Assembly: GCF_016808335.1 (NCBI RefSeq)
Contig: NC_053137.1
Span: 48,847,781 to 48,911,780 of the forward strand
DNA from: Panicum virgatum
Taxonomy: Eukaryota; Streptophyta; Magnoliopsida; Poales; Poaceae
Direction: 5' to 3'
Length of the DNA: 64,000 nucleotides
The first letter of the stretch is position 1. Each line of letters starts with the position of its first letter. The notes under the pieces were generated by a model. The model worked only from the letters and a program-made list of their open reading frames with translations. It did not search any database and was not told where the DNA came from. Positions 22,101 through 34,429 of this stretch are shown here, piece by piece. The translations under genes and the position numbers were made by a program.

Positions 22101-24877
22101 TCTATTATATTAATAAGAGAGTGTTAAAATTATATTAATAAGAGTGTTAAAAGAAGCCACCACATTCATCGAGAGGGTCTAAAAATTCTCACGTTAATCT
22201 AAAAAAGAGAAAGATTTACACCGTTGGATTTTATGAAGATCTAACGGTATAGAATAACTCAAAGAGTCCATGCCAACTATTACTAATATATATATATATA
22301 TATATTAGATATTAAAAAGTGGATTTTAGATGTAATAAAATAAATACGATTCCGTAACCAATAAGAGGAAATGCAGTTCAGTCATATGGATTTTTTTTTT
22401 ACTTAACGTGGCTTTCAAGAGGATCTGTATGTCTACTAGGCCAAAAGGGAAAAAAAAATAGCGTGATTGATTGCAACCTATGAAGAGGAGGGATCAAAGC
22501 AATATAAAAAGCTAGAAAGAAGCAAAATATGGGATCAAAGCAAGACAACGCTGAGATTGATCGCTGGACAATCTCTACATATAGAAGGTCACCATGACCT
22601 CTAGCAAGATAGATCCATGGAACCAGTTGAAAATTAAGCTAATAGTGTTAAAATCAGACACCACATTAATCAAAAAAATCTAAAAATTACCACATTAATC
22701 TAAAAAAATAGGAGAATTGGTACCGTTGGATTTTATGAAGATCTAAGGTCTAGAATAACTCCAAGAGTCCATACCAACTACTACTAATAAATATATGTAA
22801 ATTAGAAATTAAGGAAATTAATAGTCGATTTCTACGTGAATACGAAAGCAAATAGCTAAATAGAGAGACATACCAAATGCAATTAATAGATAACTCAATT
22901 TGGAATAACATAATCTAAATTGATCTATAAATCACTACAGCAATTGGTGAAGAAAGAGAAAATTCTACACCATCGATCTTTTTGGATTTAAATTGTATCG
23001 ATCTGGACTCTATAGATGGAAAAAAAGAAACATGTAAAGGAAACTGTAGATTCCTTCTATAAAAAACAATTCAGTTCTCGGTTTAAGGCAAAAAAGAAAG
23101 CAACAGGGTAGAGCCCCATGTAACACATGTTTTCAAGTGACGATACTTGCATCTGAGGCCTTGAAACTAGGTTTCAGAAAACACTACACATGATCGATCA
23201 GGGAGAGTGCTGGTGTGTGTTATTTTGCTCCTGGATACAAAATCGAATGCCGTACCCAGGTTGATAAAAAATAATTCAAAGAGTATATCAAATATATGGT
23301 TAACAAATAGCAAAAAAATTTGTATATAGATCAAATATTATTGTAAGGGCAATTTGGTTCGTACCCAGTATGACAAAAAAGTGTCAATCTAATCTAAGTA
23401 TCAATTAAAGGAGACATAAATACTAAAAGACAAATATGCACGTGCGTTGCTATGGATAAAATTGGTATAAGTATCGGATACGTATAGATTTCTGTGTGTT
23501 AATTGGTAGGGATTTACATGATCGAGTCATGGACGGAGGGCTGGTCCGACTCGCATACGGGATGGACTAAGGCCCACCTGTCAATAACACAAGACGGAAC
23601 AAGCAAAAAAATTTAGTGGAAATGTTACATGCCTTAGAAATAGGTATATAGATTTTTATTAGGATTGAAAAGATACGTGCCGCCGCAAACAAAAGGTTTA
23701 AGAATGTCTACTTGACATAAATTAAGAGAAAAAGGCTAAGATCAGATTCTCTATGGGCATTGGCTTCAAGAATTCTGATCGATGATGATGTCGGTGATGA
23801 TACTGATACATGAAGTGGAGTAACTTGGGTCTGACGACTGACAGCCACATGGGATTGGATCAGCAGTGGAAATTGAGTAGGAAAAAAACTATTTCAGACG
23901 ACTATACATGTCACTTACAACGAAGCACTCATAGGGCTGATCTGTGTAAGAGCACGATGGCGAGCTCTTGCGCGAATATGTGGTCAGCCATCACACTGCC
24001 CACCATGATATGTGTCCGCTAGCTTTGTGAATTCAACACTTTACTGAGAATCTATGGAGCAGATATCAGAAGGTGTTCATCATCATCATCACGCTGTCAT
24101 AGGTTTACATGGTTGAATTCTTAACTGAATTTATTGAAAAAAAATAAATGAAGATAATGGCAGTATGGGCATCACAGCGCAACAAGCAACTACTACGATA
24201 ACGAAGAAGAGGGCATCAGCGGTATGGTGTGAACATCATGAGTTGCAATGCATTTCAAATTAATAATAGTTTATTAGATAATGCGTAATTTAGAGAGTGT
24301 GAGGATGACCATGAAGAAAAGCGTTGGGACGGCCATAAAAAAACACGGTTCAGAATTCATGAACAGCTACGATGGAAAGAAAAAATAAAAACAAAATACA
24401 TATTTCAAACTATAGAGGATGCATCAGCAACTCATTGATATTTTGATTACAACTCAAACTTAAATTCTAATTATTAGTTTTGGTGGTATACATTGAACCA
24501 CTCATCAAGATATTTGTACTAAAAATATAAGAATAATTTACCATGTTAAAAAGAATTTGCAAACAAAAAATATACAATGCCAACCAACAATCTAAAAATA
24601 ATTGCATTCCTATCAGTAATGTATAAATATTTATATATACGGTTGTCAGTAACTACTAAAAAATATGTCTCCATATAAACATTTTATTATGAATTATTTA
24701 TATTCTAAAAAGATATGTCTTAGAATATGACGATGAATAAAATGCATAGATGGTACCTTGCTCTGTTCTAATATTAGAACTAAAAAACTATTTCATCCAT
24801 TTATTTTAAAATAAACCATAAAAATGTTCGCATAAAAAAATAGCTAATCACGCTATTAGCACGGGTCACCTTGCTAG
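22101..24877 (+). mobile_element. Non-autonomous Helitron
   Basis: The 5' end reads A|TCTATTATATTAATAAGAGA. The 3' end has a hairpin GCTAAT-CACGCT-ATTAGC (24843-24860), a 13-base spacer and CTAG|T. Insertion between A and T, a TC start, a CTAG end and a subterminal hairpin are the diagnostic Helitron signs. The 2777-base interior is AT-rich with no RepHel frame. It contains a direct repeat (about 22143-22291 and 22645-22794) sharing ACCGTTGGATTTTATGAAGA. No captured host exon was recognised. Confidence 0.65.
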
Positions 24878-25711
24878 TTTTAGATTAATTCAAGGTCCCA
24901 GCTTTGTACATGCCGCAAGGTCCGGCTGTGCAAGAGTTGAGTATGTACAGACCGAAAGCATCCAAGTATGAACACTGCAATGTTCAATAGCTGCTAGTTT
25001 AGCGCGGGTGTACACGTCGGATAATGTTCCGGAGTTGGAATTAATGAATATCTCATCCAGTGCACACGATTGATAGTGACTGGAGCTCCAACAAAAGCAG
25101 CTGCACATCCGATAGTCAGGTGACGGTATAGTTGTATGTTGGGTCCGGGACTAATGAAGACTTTAATCCCACGGATCCAACAGCTAGAGAGCGGTGGAGG
25201 AGCTTTAGTTCCGGTTGGTACTACCAACTGAGACTAAAAATTATCATTTAGTCTCAGTTGGTGGCTCTAACCGGAAACAAAAGTGCTGAACATTTAGTTC
25301 CGGAACTAATTTAAGGATGATGAAAAATCAGTTGCCAGAAGTCCAGAAAACTCGCACCTGTGTCGTCTCCTCCAGGGGGCGACTCGGGCAGCCTGCGGCC
25401 CCTTCCGCCACCAGCCCCCCTCCCGGCCTCCTCCCCACCTCACCACTGCCGGAGCATGGCACCGGAAGTCCGCGTGCATGCTAGAAAAGCGGTGTGGGGG
25501 GCTTCACGCGAAACAAATACAGCAGGCGCATGAAATTGTCAACGTAGCAGATGGGCAAAAGTGTACCGACGTTTGTACAGCTCAAGGGCTCGCTCTTCGT
25601 CTATCCCCCCATCCCCACGCATCAGCTACTTTATTCCTCCCATTCCGAGCCCGGCCTCTCTCCATTTCACCGCAGCTTGGCTCAGCTGCTTTCCCCAGCC
25701 GAAGAAGCTGA
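24878..25711. repeat. Intergenic with CACTA-like subterminal remnant
   Basis: At 25200-25300 the motifs TTAGTTCCGGTTGGT, ACCAACTGAGACTAAA and TAGTCTCAGTTGGTGG form inverted pairs like the subterminal arrays of grass CACTA elements. Termini are missing, so this is a relic. The rest is non-coding, including a pyrimidine-rich stretch at 25370-25450. Confidence 0.45.
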
Positions 25712-26060
25712 GGCCGTATTTAGTTCTTTTTGCAAAAAAAAATTCAAAAAAATCTTATCAATTTGAAGTACTAAATGAAGTCTATTTATAAATTTTTTTT
25801 GCACAGATGGGTTGTAAATCGCGAGACGAATCTAATGATGCTAATTAATCCATGATTAATTAATAATTAGCGGATGGTTACTGTAGCATCACTGTTGCAA
25901 ATCATGGATTAAGTAGGTTCATTAGATTCGTCTCGCGATTTACAGCCCATCCATACAAAAAGTTTTGTAAATAGACTTCATTTAGTACTTCAAATTAGCA
26001 AGATTTTTTTTTGCAAAATTTTGTGTTTTTGCGTTTACGGAGTGCAAACTAAACAGTACC
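25712..26060. mobile_element. GGCC-type MITE (copy D), TGA duplication
   Basis: 349-base foldback element, GGCCGTATTTAGTTC to AACTAAACAGTACC, flanked by TGA at 25709-25711 and 26061-26063. Long arms contain GCGAGACGAATCTAATGATG and its complement. It ends about 170 bases above the likely TATA of the bHLH gene. Confidence 0.8.
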
Positions 26061-26227
26061 TGAATAGTCCGTGTCTCCATCGCCATCCGTTCCCCCTTTC
26101 CCCATGCCGGACGCCACCTTTTGGCATGGCGCCGCGCCGCGCCGCAGCCCCCCGCTGCCACGCGACCGAATTATGGCCTAATCACACCAAGACCCGCTCC
26201 CTTCCAAACCCTCCCATCAGCCAATCT

Positions 26228-26232
26228 TATAT
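26228..26232 (+). promoter_or_regulatory. Possible TATA of the bHLH gene
   Basis: TATAT in the context CTTATATGCCCCC, followed by C/T-rich sequence, about 310 bases above the chosen ATG at 26539. A weak but reasonably placed candidate. Confidence 0.35.
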
Positions 26233-26538
26233 GCCCCCCCCGGCCCTCCTCTCTCTCTCGTTGCCATTCCCGATTCCCGAACGCGCAGGCAGCGGCGTTC
26301 ACGTGTCCTCCAGCCCCGTAGCTCCCCCTCCGTTCCAGCTCCGACCTGTTGTGTTGTGTTGTGTTGCTACAAGAGAACCAACCGCAACCACCGCGCTGCA
26401 GCTGCTGCCCGCTCAGCCAGCTCCACTCAACTCCCCGGCCGGCGATCCCCATGGGAGGGGCCTAGCTTTCCTCGGATTCTTGTGTGCCCGGCCCTGCTGC
26501 ATGGTGCGGCTCCTTGGGAGGTGAGAACCTACGGAGGC

Positions 26539-27978
26539 ATGGCATTGGAGGCCGTGGTGCTGTCCCAGTCCCAGCAGCAAGGCAGCAGTCGTCGCTTCGG
26601 GTGTGGCGCCATGGCAGGAGGGCCTTGGAATGGCCTGTTTTGGGGAGCGGAGGGGCCGGTGGAGTCGGGTGGCGCTGGTGTTGGCAGCTGGGACGACGCG
26701 GCGGCGTGCTCGTCGTCGATGCTGCTGCTGCGTGAGTTCCAGGAGCCGGCCGGTGACATCGCGGCCGCCACCGTGCCGCCGGTGGAGTCCGGGGCAAGCG
26801 TCGTCGGTCAGGCGGAGGCCACGGCGGTGGCGCCGGCGCCCTTGGCAAGGAGGAAGCGACGGAGGACGAGGGCGGTGAAGAACAAGGAGGAGGCGGAGAG
26901 CCAGCGGATGACCCACATTGCCGTCGAGCGCAACCGCCGCAAGCAGATGAACGAGTACCTTGCCGTGCTCCGCTCCCTCATGCCGCCCGCCTACGCGCAA
27001 CGGGTAAACCCACCGGTGTTCCTCGACCACATCACATGCGCGTCCTCCTAGGAATCGATCGATCTGGCACGTACGATGCCAACTCAGTGCGCGCGCGTCG
27101 CGCCGCCGTGTGTGCAGGGCGACCAGGCGTCCATCGTCGGCGGCGCGATCAACTTCGTCAAGGAGCTGGAGCAGCTGCTCCAGTCCCTGGAGGCGCGGAG
27201 GCCGCGTTCCGCGCAGCGCCCTGGCACCGGCGGCGGCGGCGGCGACGACGCGGCACCGTTCGCGGGCTTCTTCACCTTCCCGCAGTACTCGATGCGAGCC
27301 GCCGCGGCGCCGGAGCACGCTCCCGCTCCCGCCGACGACGCCACTACCCACCGCGACGGCGCCGCCGAGGCCGAGGACGCGTCCGGGTCGAAGCCGTCGG
27401 CGGTGGCCGACGTGGAGGCGACCATGGTGGAGAGCCACGCCAACCTGCGGGTGCTGTCTCGGCTGCGGCCGAGGCAGCTCCTGCGGCTCGTGGTGGGGCT
27501 GCAGGGCCACCGCCTCACCGTGCTCCACCTCAACATGAGCAGCGCCGGCCAGATGGTGCTCTACTCGTTCAGCCTCAAGGTAATCGGACCTTCTTCTTCC
27601 TCAATCTCCTCGTACGCTACCCTGCGGACACACACCGCTCTCACTCCAAGGTCAAGGTGTATAGCACTCATACCTGGTTCGCAATACCACACTCGGAAGT
27701 CTGGGAGGCAAGTTGGCGCCTATGTTTCCGTGCCTTTTTGGATCTTGCCTTGTCTCCAGCTGCTACGAATTCTCGCGTCTGTTTACTTTAAGAGATCTCT
27801 TACTTTAATCATGTTGCAGATCAGAGTTGTGGATCATCACATGATGTTCGTCTCGTGAATGCAGGTAGAGGATGACTGCCAGCTTACCTCTGTGGATCAG
27901 ATTGCAGCGGCAACTCATCAGATCGTCGAGAATATCTACCAAGAGCAAGGCTGCAGCTTAGAACAGCATCAATCATGA
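26539..27978 (+). CDS. bHLH transcription factor (group Ia-like)
   Basis: Three exons, 26539-27003, 27118-27579 and 27865-27978, all phase 0 with GT/AG borders, give 346 residues. The basic region (about 119-136) has H126, E130 and R134, the trio for binding CANNTG/G-box DNA. The helix-loop-helix continues across intron 1 ([31 protein letters not shown]), an intron site conserved in this class. Residues about 251-340 form an ACT-like C-terminal domain ([20 protein letters not shown]), ending [20 protein letters not shown]. The layout fits group Ia bHLHs (bHLH94/96-like, related to the stomatal factors). The start was chosen at [12 protein letters not shown]; an in-frame ATG at 26356 would add 61 unlike residues. 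A nuclear role is inferred, targets unknown. Confidence 0.9.
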
Positions 27979-28640
27979 ATCCATGCACGCAACTTTTTTT
28001 TAGATCTTGTATTCTTGTAGCAACTGAAGTGATTCCCTTTGTGCAAACGAATAATGTACTTATCGGGTTAGCTAGTCTGTCAATTAGTTGAATGCATATC
28101 TTTATCTTTGTTCATTGATAATGTCCGGCATGAAAGGTCCCTGAATTCCGAGAGTGCCAGAGAACGGTTCCAAATCCACGGCGTGGTGGAGATGGCACAT
28201 AACATTCCCTTGTGGGTGCTACCATGTTCTGATGTTCAACACAGGATCTGACATAACCGACAGGTGCTGTTTCACGCCTCCTGGTGGGATTCTGTTCCCC
28301 TTGTGAAGCACCACCGCCCTGCCAAAACACCAAAAGATTCCCAGCTCCTGACATCCTGTGCACATGGATCATAGAATCAAAGAGTAGTGTGTACCGTAAA
28401 TCAGATCACTTTCATCGCAAGAACAAGTATGGAGTATGGTTTAGTGTATGGATATCAAGACTGAAAAAGGGAAACAAGAAAGAAAGAAAAAGAGCAAATA
28501 ACTTGTGTGCGTCCTCTCATTGACCCAAGAAACGGTTCTAAAACAGGGAACCCTTACCTGATCGACCTTTTACCATTTCTGTATAAGCATGATTGATCAA
28601 AAAGTGAAAGAACTGCACGAGCATTTCATCCCTGTGAGGC
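27979..28640. other. 3' flank of bHLH gene
   Basis: 3' untranslated region and spacer. Nothing else recognised. Confidence 0.4.
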
Positions 28641-31394
28641 ATGCATCTGATTGATTCGAATAACAGGACAAACTACATGTGCATCTTGCTCCCATGCAGC
28701 ATGTCGCCTTTGCTCTTCAAATGTCCTGGTCGGAAGGAATGTAATCCGGTAAAAGAAGGGCGCCACCTGTGTAAAAATAACAGCACAAGTTAGAGCTGAG
28801 TCCCATGCATGATGCATCAACCAATTAACCAAAACGTCAGCTGCCTGGTAAAGATAGATGTATATCTCGAACATCAAGCGTGAAATACATGTATGTGCAG
28901 GCATGTGAGTATCATGAATATGCCAGATCAATGTACCACGAACAATAGGTGCATATATATTGATAAGATCACAGGACTAGACCATGACATTGATGCACAA
29001 TATGCTTAGGTGCATATATTGATTCTATAGAAGGCAGCTACTCTATGCAGCATATGACAAAGAAAAAAAAGGTAGAGCAGAATGGCTTGAAATCAGCAAA
29101 AATAGGTTGTACCAAGACAACATTGATCTTAGTTAAGTGGGCTAACCACAGCTTAATATAGTAGTCAATATGAAAACCAATCTCAACAGCACACATGGCA
29201 TAGAGCATAGATCACATACATACAAGACCTACAGTTAAAGGACCTACACATGTTGAGGGCCTATCAATGACTTAACATCTTGTTCAGGATTCCATACGGA
29301 TAGCAATAGAAAAAGTTCATGTTGTAAGTTGAGCGCTTGAACCATGACAAAAGCAAAAGCATGGTACAGGAAAATTATAGTCAAGTTGTGATCCGAAAAA
29401 TACTTGCATGATGTATGATGGAAAGCTAAAGTCAGTAGGCTAATGCAATTAGTTCACATCGAACCAAAACTCTCAAAGAGTGAGAAGGGCAGAAAGCATC
29501 AAACATGTCATTCCAAAATGCACGGATGCTACACTATCAAAAAAATGCACGGATGCTACACTATACAAGTACAGTATTGTTGTCTTGGTTCTCATCAACC
29601 AAACTAGCCTGTGGACAACTGGAGATCAGCAGCGGTTACCCCTATCAAAAAGCAAATAGACAAAAAAATGGACTGCTTAACAGATGCATAAATAACTCCA
29701 CTTGAAGAAAAAAACTGGGGAATGGAAAAAGGAAGACAATAATGGAGTAAGAGATGAAATGGGGGCAGAAAGTCTAAGCATAAGGGAATTTCAGTGGTTG
29801 CCAAAAGGAACCAAAGATACAGCAGCATCATAGGACTAGACCAGTGAAAATAGATACATTGTTGGTTGGTGTAATATCTATTCATGCAATGCAACTTCCT
29901 CTACACTCTAGCTCCAGAACAAAAAATGACATACTTTGCGCGTTTGTCAAGAAAGAAATTTACAATTTTTTAGATTCTGAAAATATCTGGCCTCAGCTAG
30001 CACAGACTGATAGCTTGCAGCCAATGAGTACAAACTATGCAGTTCTAAGCCTGCCAGAACGACTTAAGCGTTTACAAAATTCAGAGACACAAAGACCAAG
30101 AGACAAGCACTAGTTCTCAATCCTCTTTAGATGTACATGGGCGAAATCCAAGCGTTGGAGAAGCTATAATCAAATATTATACATATTGAGATCTTTTCCA
30201 AGGTTTATGCAAAGGAATAACGTACCCACAGCAGCAAACTTACAAAATTATTAAGCACAAATACTTTCATCAATCGGTAAATGAGGTGACAGCTACAGTC
30301 AGTGTTTCATATTTTGATTGAATTCGACATGTTTCCTCAACTTGCATTTACAAACGTTATGGTGCGTAAAGTGAGCTTTATGCTGTGATTTTAGTATATA
30401 CTTTGCAGGCTCTTAAGTTAATTCCTTGAGAGGTGAGCATATTTTTAGATATAAATAGCTCTCTAGTGTAATATAGATTAAAGAGAAAAGGCGTAGAACA
30501 GAATCTTTAATGTAGCGATCCCATACCTTTTCATACTTGGAAGTCTGAGAAACATGCTTTCCTACTGATTCCCAGAAAAAAGAAAGAAAGAATACCTTAC
30601 TAAGCTCAATTATTTTAAGAATGAATTTGTGAGTTGTTTTCCTCACCATGCAGCTCGTAAGTTTCCTGAAGATGTATTTTCGATCGTGCTCCTTGCCATG
30701 AACATCCTAATCATTATGATAGTTTACATTTAGCACTAAAAGAAGACAAGGAAAGAGTAGAAGATAGAAACCAAACATGGCATGGACTCAAACTGACAAA
30801 AACATCTTGTGAATTGTGATTCACAGCAAATGGAAATGAACAATCATGTTATTATTTCAATTTCTTATTACAGAAATCAATTAAGACCTGCAAAACAGAT
30901 AAGGTTTGTCCCTAGTATCTCGAACCATTAAAGAGGATAAAAAAAGATTAATAGTTAATTATGTTAGTACTTTTTACTAATAGATAGAGTAGTGAAAAAG
31001 ATATGGCACCAGTGGAGAATTTTTTTTAGTATTCTTAATAAAATAAGCATCAAGTTCATGATGCCTGGAGGTGGTTGCTAAAGCTTTGTTAATTTATCAT
31101 TTCATCATGAAACATCTTTCTGTAGTACTATCTTAGAGGCAATTAAATCAATGTTGTAATCAAACATCTCACATAAGACAAGCTAGTTGGCCACTAACAA
31201 AGGCCAAGGACAACCTTAGAGATGTAGGGCATCGACAATATCTAAGTATATAGGTCTTGCAATATTATCACTTATGTTTAAAACATGTTAGATTACTGAG
31301 GAATCAGCAATTCAGGTACCTTGATTTGGTGAATCTTTACACCTTGATCAGCAGCAGAACACCATAGTATTGTATCTGCAGTCCATTTCTTATC
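28641..31394 (-). other. Exon-like cassettes downstream of second ATL gene
   Basis: The minus strand shows four short blocks with canonical borders: A (about 31394-31320; CAG|GATAAG to AAG|GTACC), B (about 30706-30645; TTAG|GATGTT to CATG|GTGAGG), C (about 30566-30529; CAG|TAGGAA to AAAAG|GTATGG) and D (from about 28770; ACAG|GTGGCG). A and B join in frame as 45 residues (DKKWTADTILWCSAADQGVK, then ...KIHQIKDVHGKEHDRKYIFR...) and meet a TAG at the first codon of C. I do not recognise the peptide. They may be 3'-UTR or alternative C-terminal exons of the ATL gene above, or a separate minor transcript. Between the blocks the sequence is AT-rich intron-like. Confidence 0.3.
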
Positions 31395-31983
31395 CTGCCA
31401 ACAGGAAAACCTCACATGCAAAATCTGCAATATGTCAGCACAACAAATATTTCATCACTAGTTATGCTAACTGGATCTAAACATCCCCATGATAAATAAG
31501 ACAATCACATGCAAAATTACTAATTGAGTTTGAAATCAATACATGCTCAATGCTATCCATACAAAGAAGAGATCTAACAATATCATACACCGCCACCAGG
31601 AAGTACTGGTCTCCAAGGCTAAGATTCTTACTTTAGTATTTTTGTTCCATTCCTTTTTGAGATAAATAGAAGTTGATATAGGTGATAGTCCATTCCTTTT
31701 TACGTGATTGCTACATAAAAACATCAGCTTCCCCAAATTCACTTAACCCAAGGCCCAAGCTTGAAGTTATCATACAGGAAACTTGGGACTTTGAAGCTAA
31801 CACGACCACATCACTCTTAAAATCCTTATCACCAACAACTCTTCAGTTCGCATCTCAAAGGAGATTTTCTCCGAGAGCGACTTCAGCACTCTCGTATACA
31901 CTTTCTATCAACAGACACTGACACACTACCAGCTCCCGGCTTTGCTGAGGCTGCATCCCCTTGACGATAAAAAACTTGCCGAC
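31395..31983 (-). other. 3' flank of second ATL gene
   Basis: Directly downstream of the ATL stop on the minus strand. It is presumably 3'-UTR or, if the GTGAGT donor over the stop is used, an intron. No other gene is visible. Confidence 0.4.
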
Positions 31984-33087
31984 TCACAGTGGCAGCACAG
32001 TGCCACTGGAGCGGCCATTCCGTGCGAAGAAGAACCCCTGGCCACTGCTTGACATGGACCTGCCAATCTTAAACCGACCTGACTGACAAGAAGACGAAGA
32101 AGTGCCTGCTGCCTCCTTCTCTTTCACCCTGAAGATCTTCATCTCTCGGGCAATTGGTAACTTGCAATTAGACGGCACGACACCATCCTGAACTTCAGGA
32201 ACAGCTACAAGGAACAATGGTGAGTCCATGGACGCCGAGCGCCGAATTGGTTTGGCGGCCGCCCTTACATTCTCCTCCCCTGAAGCAGATGTGTCCTCAC
32301 TTTGAGTGTCTGAAGAGGCCTCAGAGACCTCCGAGCCCAAAGTCTCCGGTTCAGATTGCGACAGCGACATTTCGTCATGCACTTGGTGCTCTTCCGCTTG
32401 GACACCATCCGCCGCAGCCTCCGCGGCCGTGGCGGGTAAATCGGAAGGAACGACGACGACGGGGGAGCGGCAGATCGGGCAGTTGACGTGGGCGCGGAGC
32501 CAGGTGTCGATGCAGGGTGCGTGGAACGGGTGCGCGCAGCGCGGGAGGAGGCGGACTAGCTCCCCGTCGCTGAACTCGCCGAGGCACACCGCGCAGTCCC
32601 CGGCCCGGCCCACCCTGCGGCGGTACTCCACGGCTGTTATGGACGCGATGGTGGCCTCGTCGAGCCCCACCGTGCGGATGTACCACACGTGGTGCACCAC
32701 CCCTCCCCCTCCCCCTCCCCCTCCCCCTCCCCCGCCCTCCTCCTCGTCGCCGGACCCGCCGCCGTCGTCGGCCCCTTCGGCGGCGGCCGCGGCGAGGCGC
32801 CGGCGCCGGCGCAGGATGAGGCGGCGGCGGCGGTAGAGGAGGAGCGTGGAGAGCGCGAGCGAGATGAAGAGGAAGGCGGAGAGCAGGGAGACGACGAGGA
32901 GGAGGCGCACGGGAGCGTGGCGGCCGGCGTCCGGCGCGCGCGGGATCGCCGGGATCGGGGGCGGCGGGGGCAGCGCGTACTCGGAGCAGTCCTCGACGCC
33001 GCCGGGGCAGAGCCGGAGGCAGTCGAGCGGGCTGTCCGTGCAGTTGGCGGTGACGGTCGTCGCCGCGTGCGGGCGCAACGGGATCAT
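31984..33087 (-). CDS. ATL-family RING-H2 E3 ubiquitin ligase
   Basis: Single-exon frame of 367 residues. A Cys-containing N-terminal stretch (NCTDSPLDCLRLCPGG) precedes one membrane segment at about 60-84 (VRLLLVVSLLSAFLFISLAL) and an Arg cluster. Then come a poly-Gly tract (118-129), the GLD motif (141-143) and a complete RING-H2: C165, C168, C184, H186, H189, C192, C203, C206. The Ser/Glu-rich C-terminal half ends SSGTVLPL. The layout resembles ATL51/52/54-type members. It should be a membrane-anchored ubiquitin ligase; the substrate cannot be inferred. It is only distantly similar to the ATL gene at 9663, mainly in the RING. The stop codon lies inside CT|GTGAGT, a strong donor sequence. 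No TATA was identified. Confidence 0.9.
   Translation of the reverse strand: MIPLRPHAATTVTANCTDSPLDCLRLCPGGVEDCSEYALPPPPPIPAIPRAPDAGRHAPVRLLLVVSLLSAFLFISLALSTLLLYRRRRLILRRRRRLAAAAAEGADDGGGSGDEEEGGGGGGGGGGGGVVHHVWYIRTVGLDEATIASITAVEYRRRVGRAGDCAVCLGEFSDGELVRLLPRCAHPFHAPCIDTWLRAHVNCPICRSPVVVVPSDLPATAAEAAADGVQAEEHQVHDEMSLSQSEPETLGSEVSEASSDTQSEDTSASGEENVRAAAKPIRRSASMDSPLFLVAVPEVQDGVVPSNCKLPIAREMKIFRVKEKEAAGTSSSSCQSGRFKIGRSMSSSGQGFFFARNGRSSGTVLPL
32702..32732 (-). repeat. Coding hexanucleotide repeat (poly-Gly)
   Basis: Five copies of CCCCCT on the top strand (AGGGGG on the coding strand) encode most of the poly-Gly run of the second ATL protein. Such repeats change length by slippage without shifting frame. 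Confidence 0.9.
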
Positions 33088-34420
33088 GGCTGCCTCGGAT
33101 CGGACTGCGGCTGGGGCAGCGCGGCGGGCTCGGCGGCGCGCATCGGGGAGGTGGCCGCGTGCGCGAAGGTGGCGGTGGTGGTGGCCGGTGGGGGTGGAGA
33201 TGTGGATTGGATTGGTCGTTGTTGTTGGGTTTGGTAAAGTTTGGCGGACGCAGAGGCATCAATTTGGGGTGGAGCTGGAGCGCAGAGACGGCCGACGGCG
33301 ACGGCGACGGCGACGGCGAGAGCCCAACATCTACGACATTGCAAGCTTCTCTCTGACACGATGGGCCCAAGAAACTCTGCTACGGAACTGGGGGCCACCA
33401 GTCAGTGAGAAACCCTGCTTCGATTTCTCGTGCGCCGAGCAGCAGCCCGTATTGGATTACGCAAAGTCAAACAACAGTTGGACCAAGATTAGCCTCCACT
33501 GTCCTGTACACGTAGGACTGGAGAGTCGCGTCGACCCTAATTCACGCCGTTGATTCCGTTCCGGAGGGCATGTGTGTGAGGCTGTTAAAAATGGGGAAGA
33601 TTACGTAAGTATTTGCTCTGGATGTGGTCCAGACAATGATACTAGATTAGTTAACTGAGCTACTGCCTACAGTGGCAACAAAGGGTAAATTTGACCAGAG
33701 GGGTCGGGTGATTGGGTTAGGCAGGTGCTGGTAAATTGATCGATGTTTCGACGCAATCAATGGGTGAATCACGGGTCACATCGACTGACGACAAATTGTC
33801 AATGAGCTCTTGGATCTTTCCAGGCTCCCAATATCATCAGCTCATTTGGTTTCTGAACTTCTCGCCGTTCGATTTGAACACACTGTATTTGAATGAAGCT
33901 GGTAAATTGCATCTAGAGGATTGAGCAAATTTTTTTCGTTTAACTAGATGATTGAGCAAACTTTTACTTAGACATTATTACCTACAAAGACACGCTCGCT
34001 CCGTCTCTCTCTAGGGGTACGCACTCTGTCTAAGGCCGTTTCCAGTAGAGGTTATACGAGAGTTTCATACGTATTGAATAGGGTGTCATGTTACTATTTT
34101 AGATGGTGTGACACTGAATTAATAAAGAGAGGGATGAAATAAGTTTCATCTAGATAAAACCATGCATGCACTGTTACCGACTCTTGATGATCTTAGAACT
34201 AAATGTTATGAAAGGCTAAATATAAAATAATGCATTGTAGAGTGAGTTTTATCCATGATTCCATTTATATTTTGGTGACATAACACTCTTGGAAATAACA
34301 AAATGAAACTACCATCAGGACCAGCCCAAATATCTTTTTTTCGAGAAAAATCAAACATTATTAGTTCGGGCTAGTTGAACTCAGTTTTCCACCTGCCCAA
34401 CTAAGGCCTTTTACCTCTAC
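33088..34420. other. ATL promoter and intergenic region
   Basis: 33088-33340 is GC-rich with a short (GGCGAC)n run near 33295-33315, likely promoter and 5'-UTR of the minus-strand ATL gene. 34025-34330 may be a small MITE (starts GGCCGTTTCCAGTAG), but the end repeats are too diverged to assert. No gene seen. Confidence 0.35.
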
Positions 34421-34429
34421 TAGTTCTAT

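Noticed and set aside
26413..27528. 371-codon frame antisense to the bHLH gene
   Set aside because: Shadow frame of GC-rich coding sequence. It crosses the bHLH introns and has no domain.
32375..33370. 331-codon second frame over the ATL gene
   Set aside because: Shadow of the real frame, Pro/Arg-rich with no domain; the in-frame RING-H2 is in the other frame.
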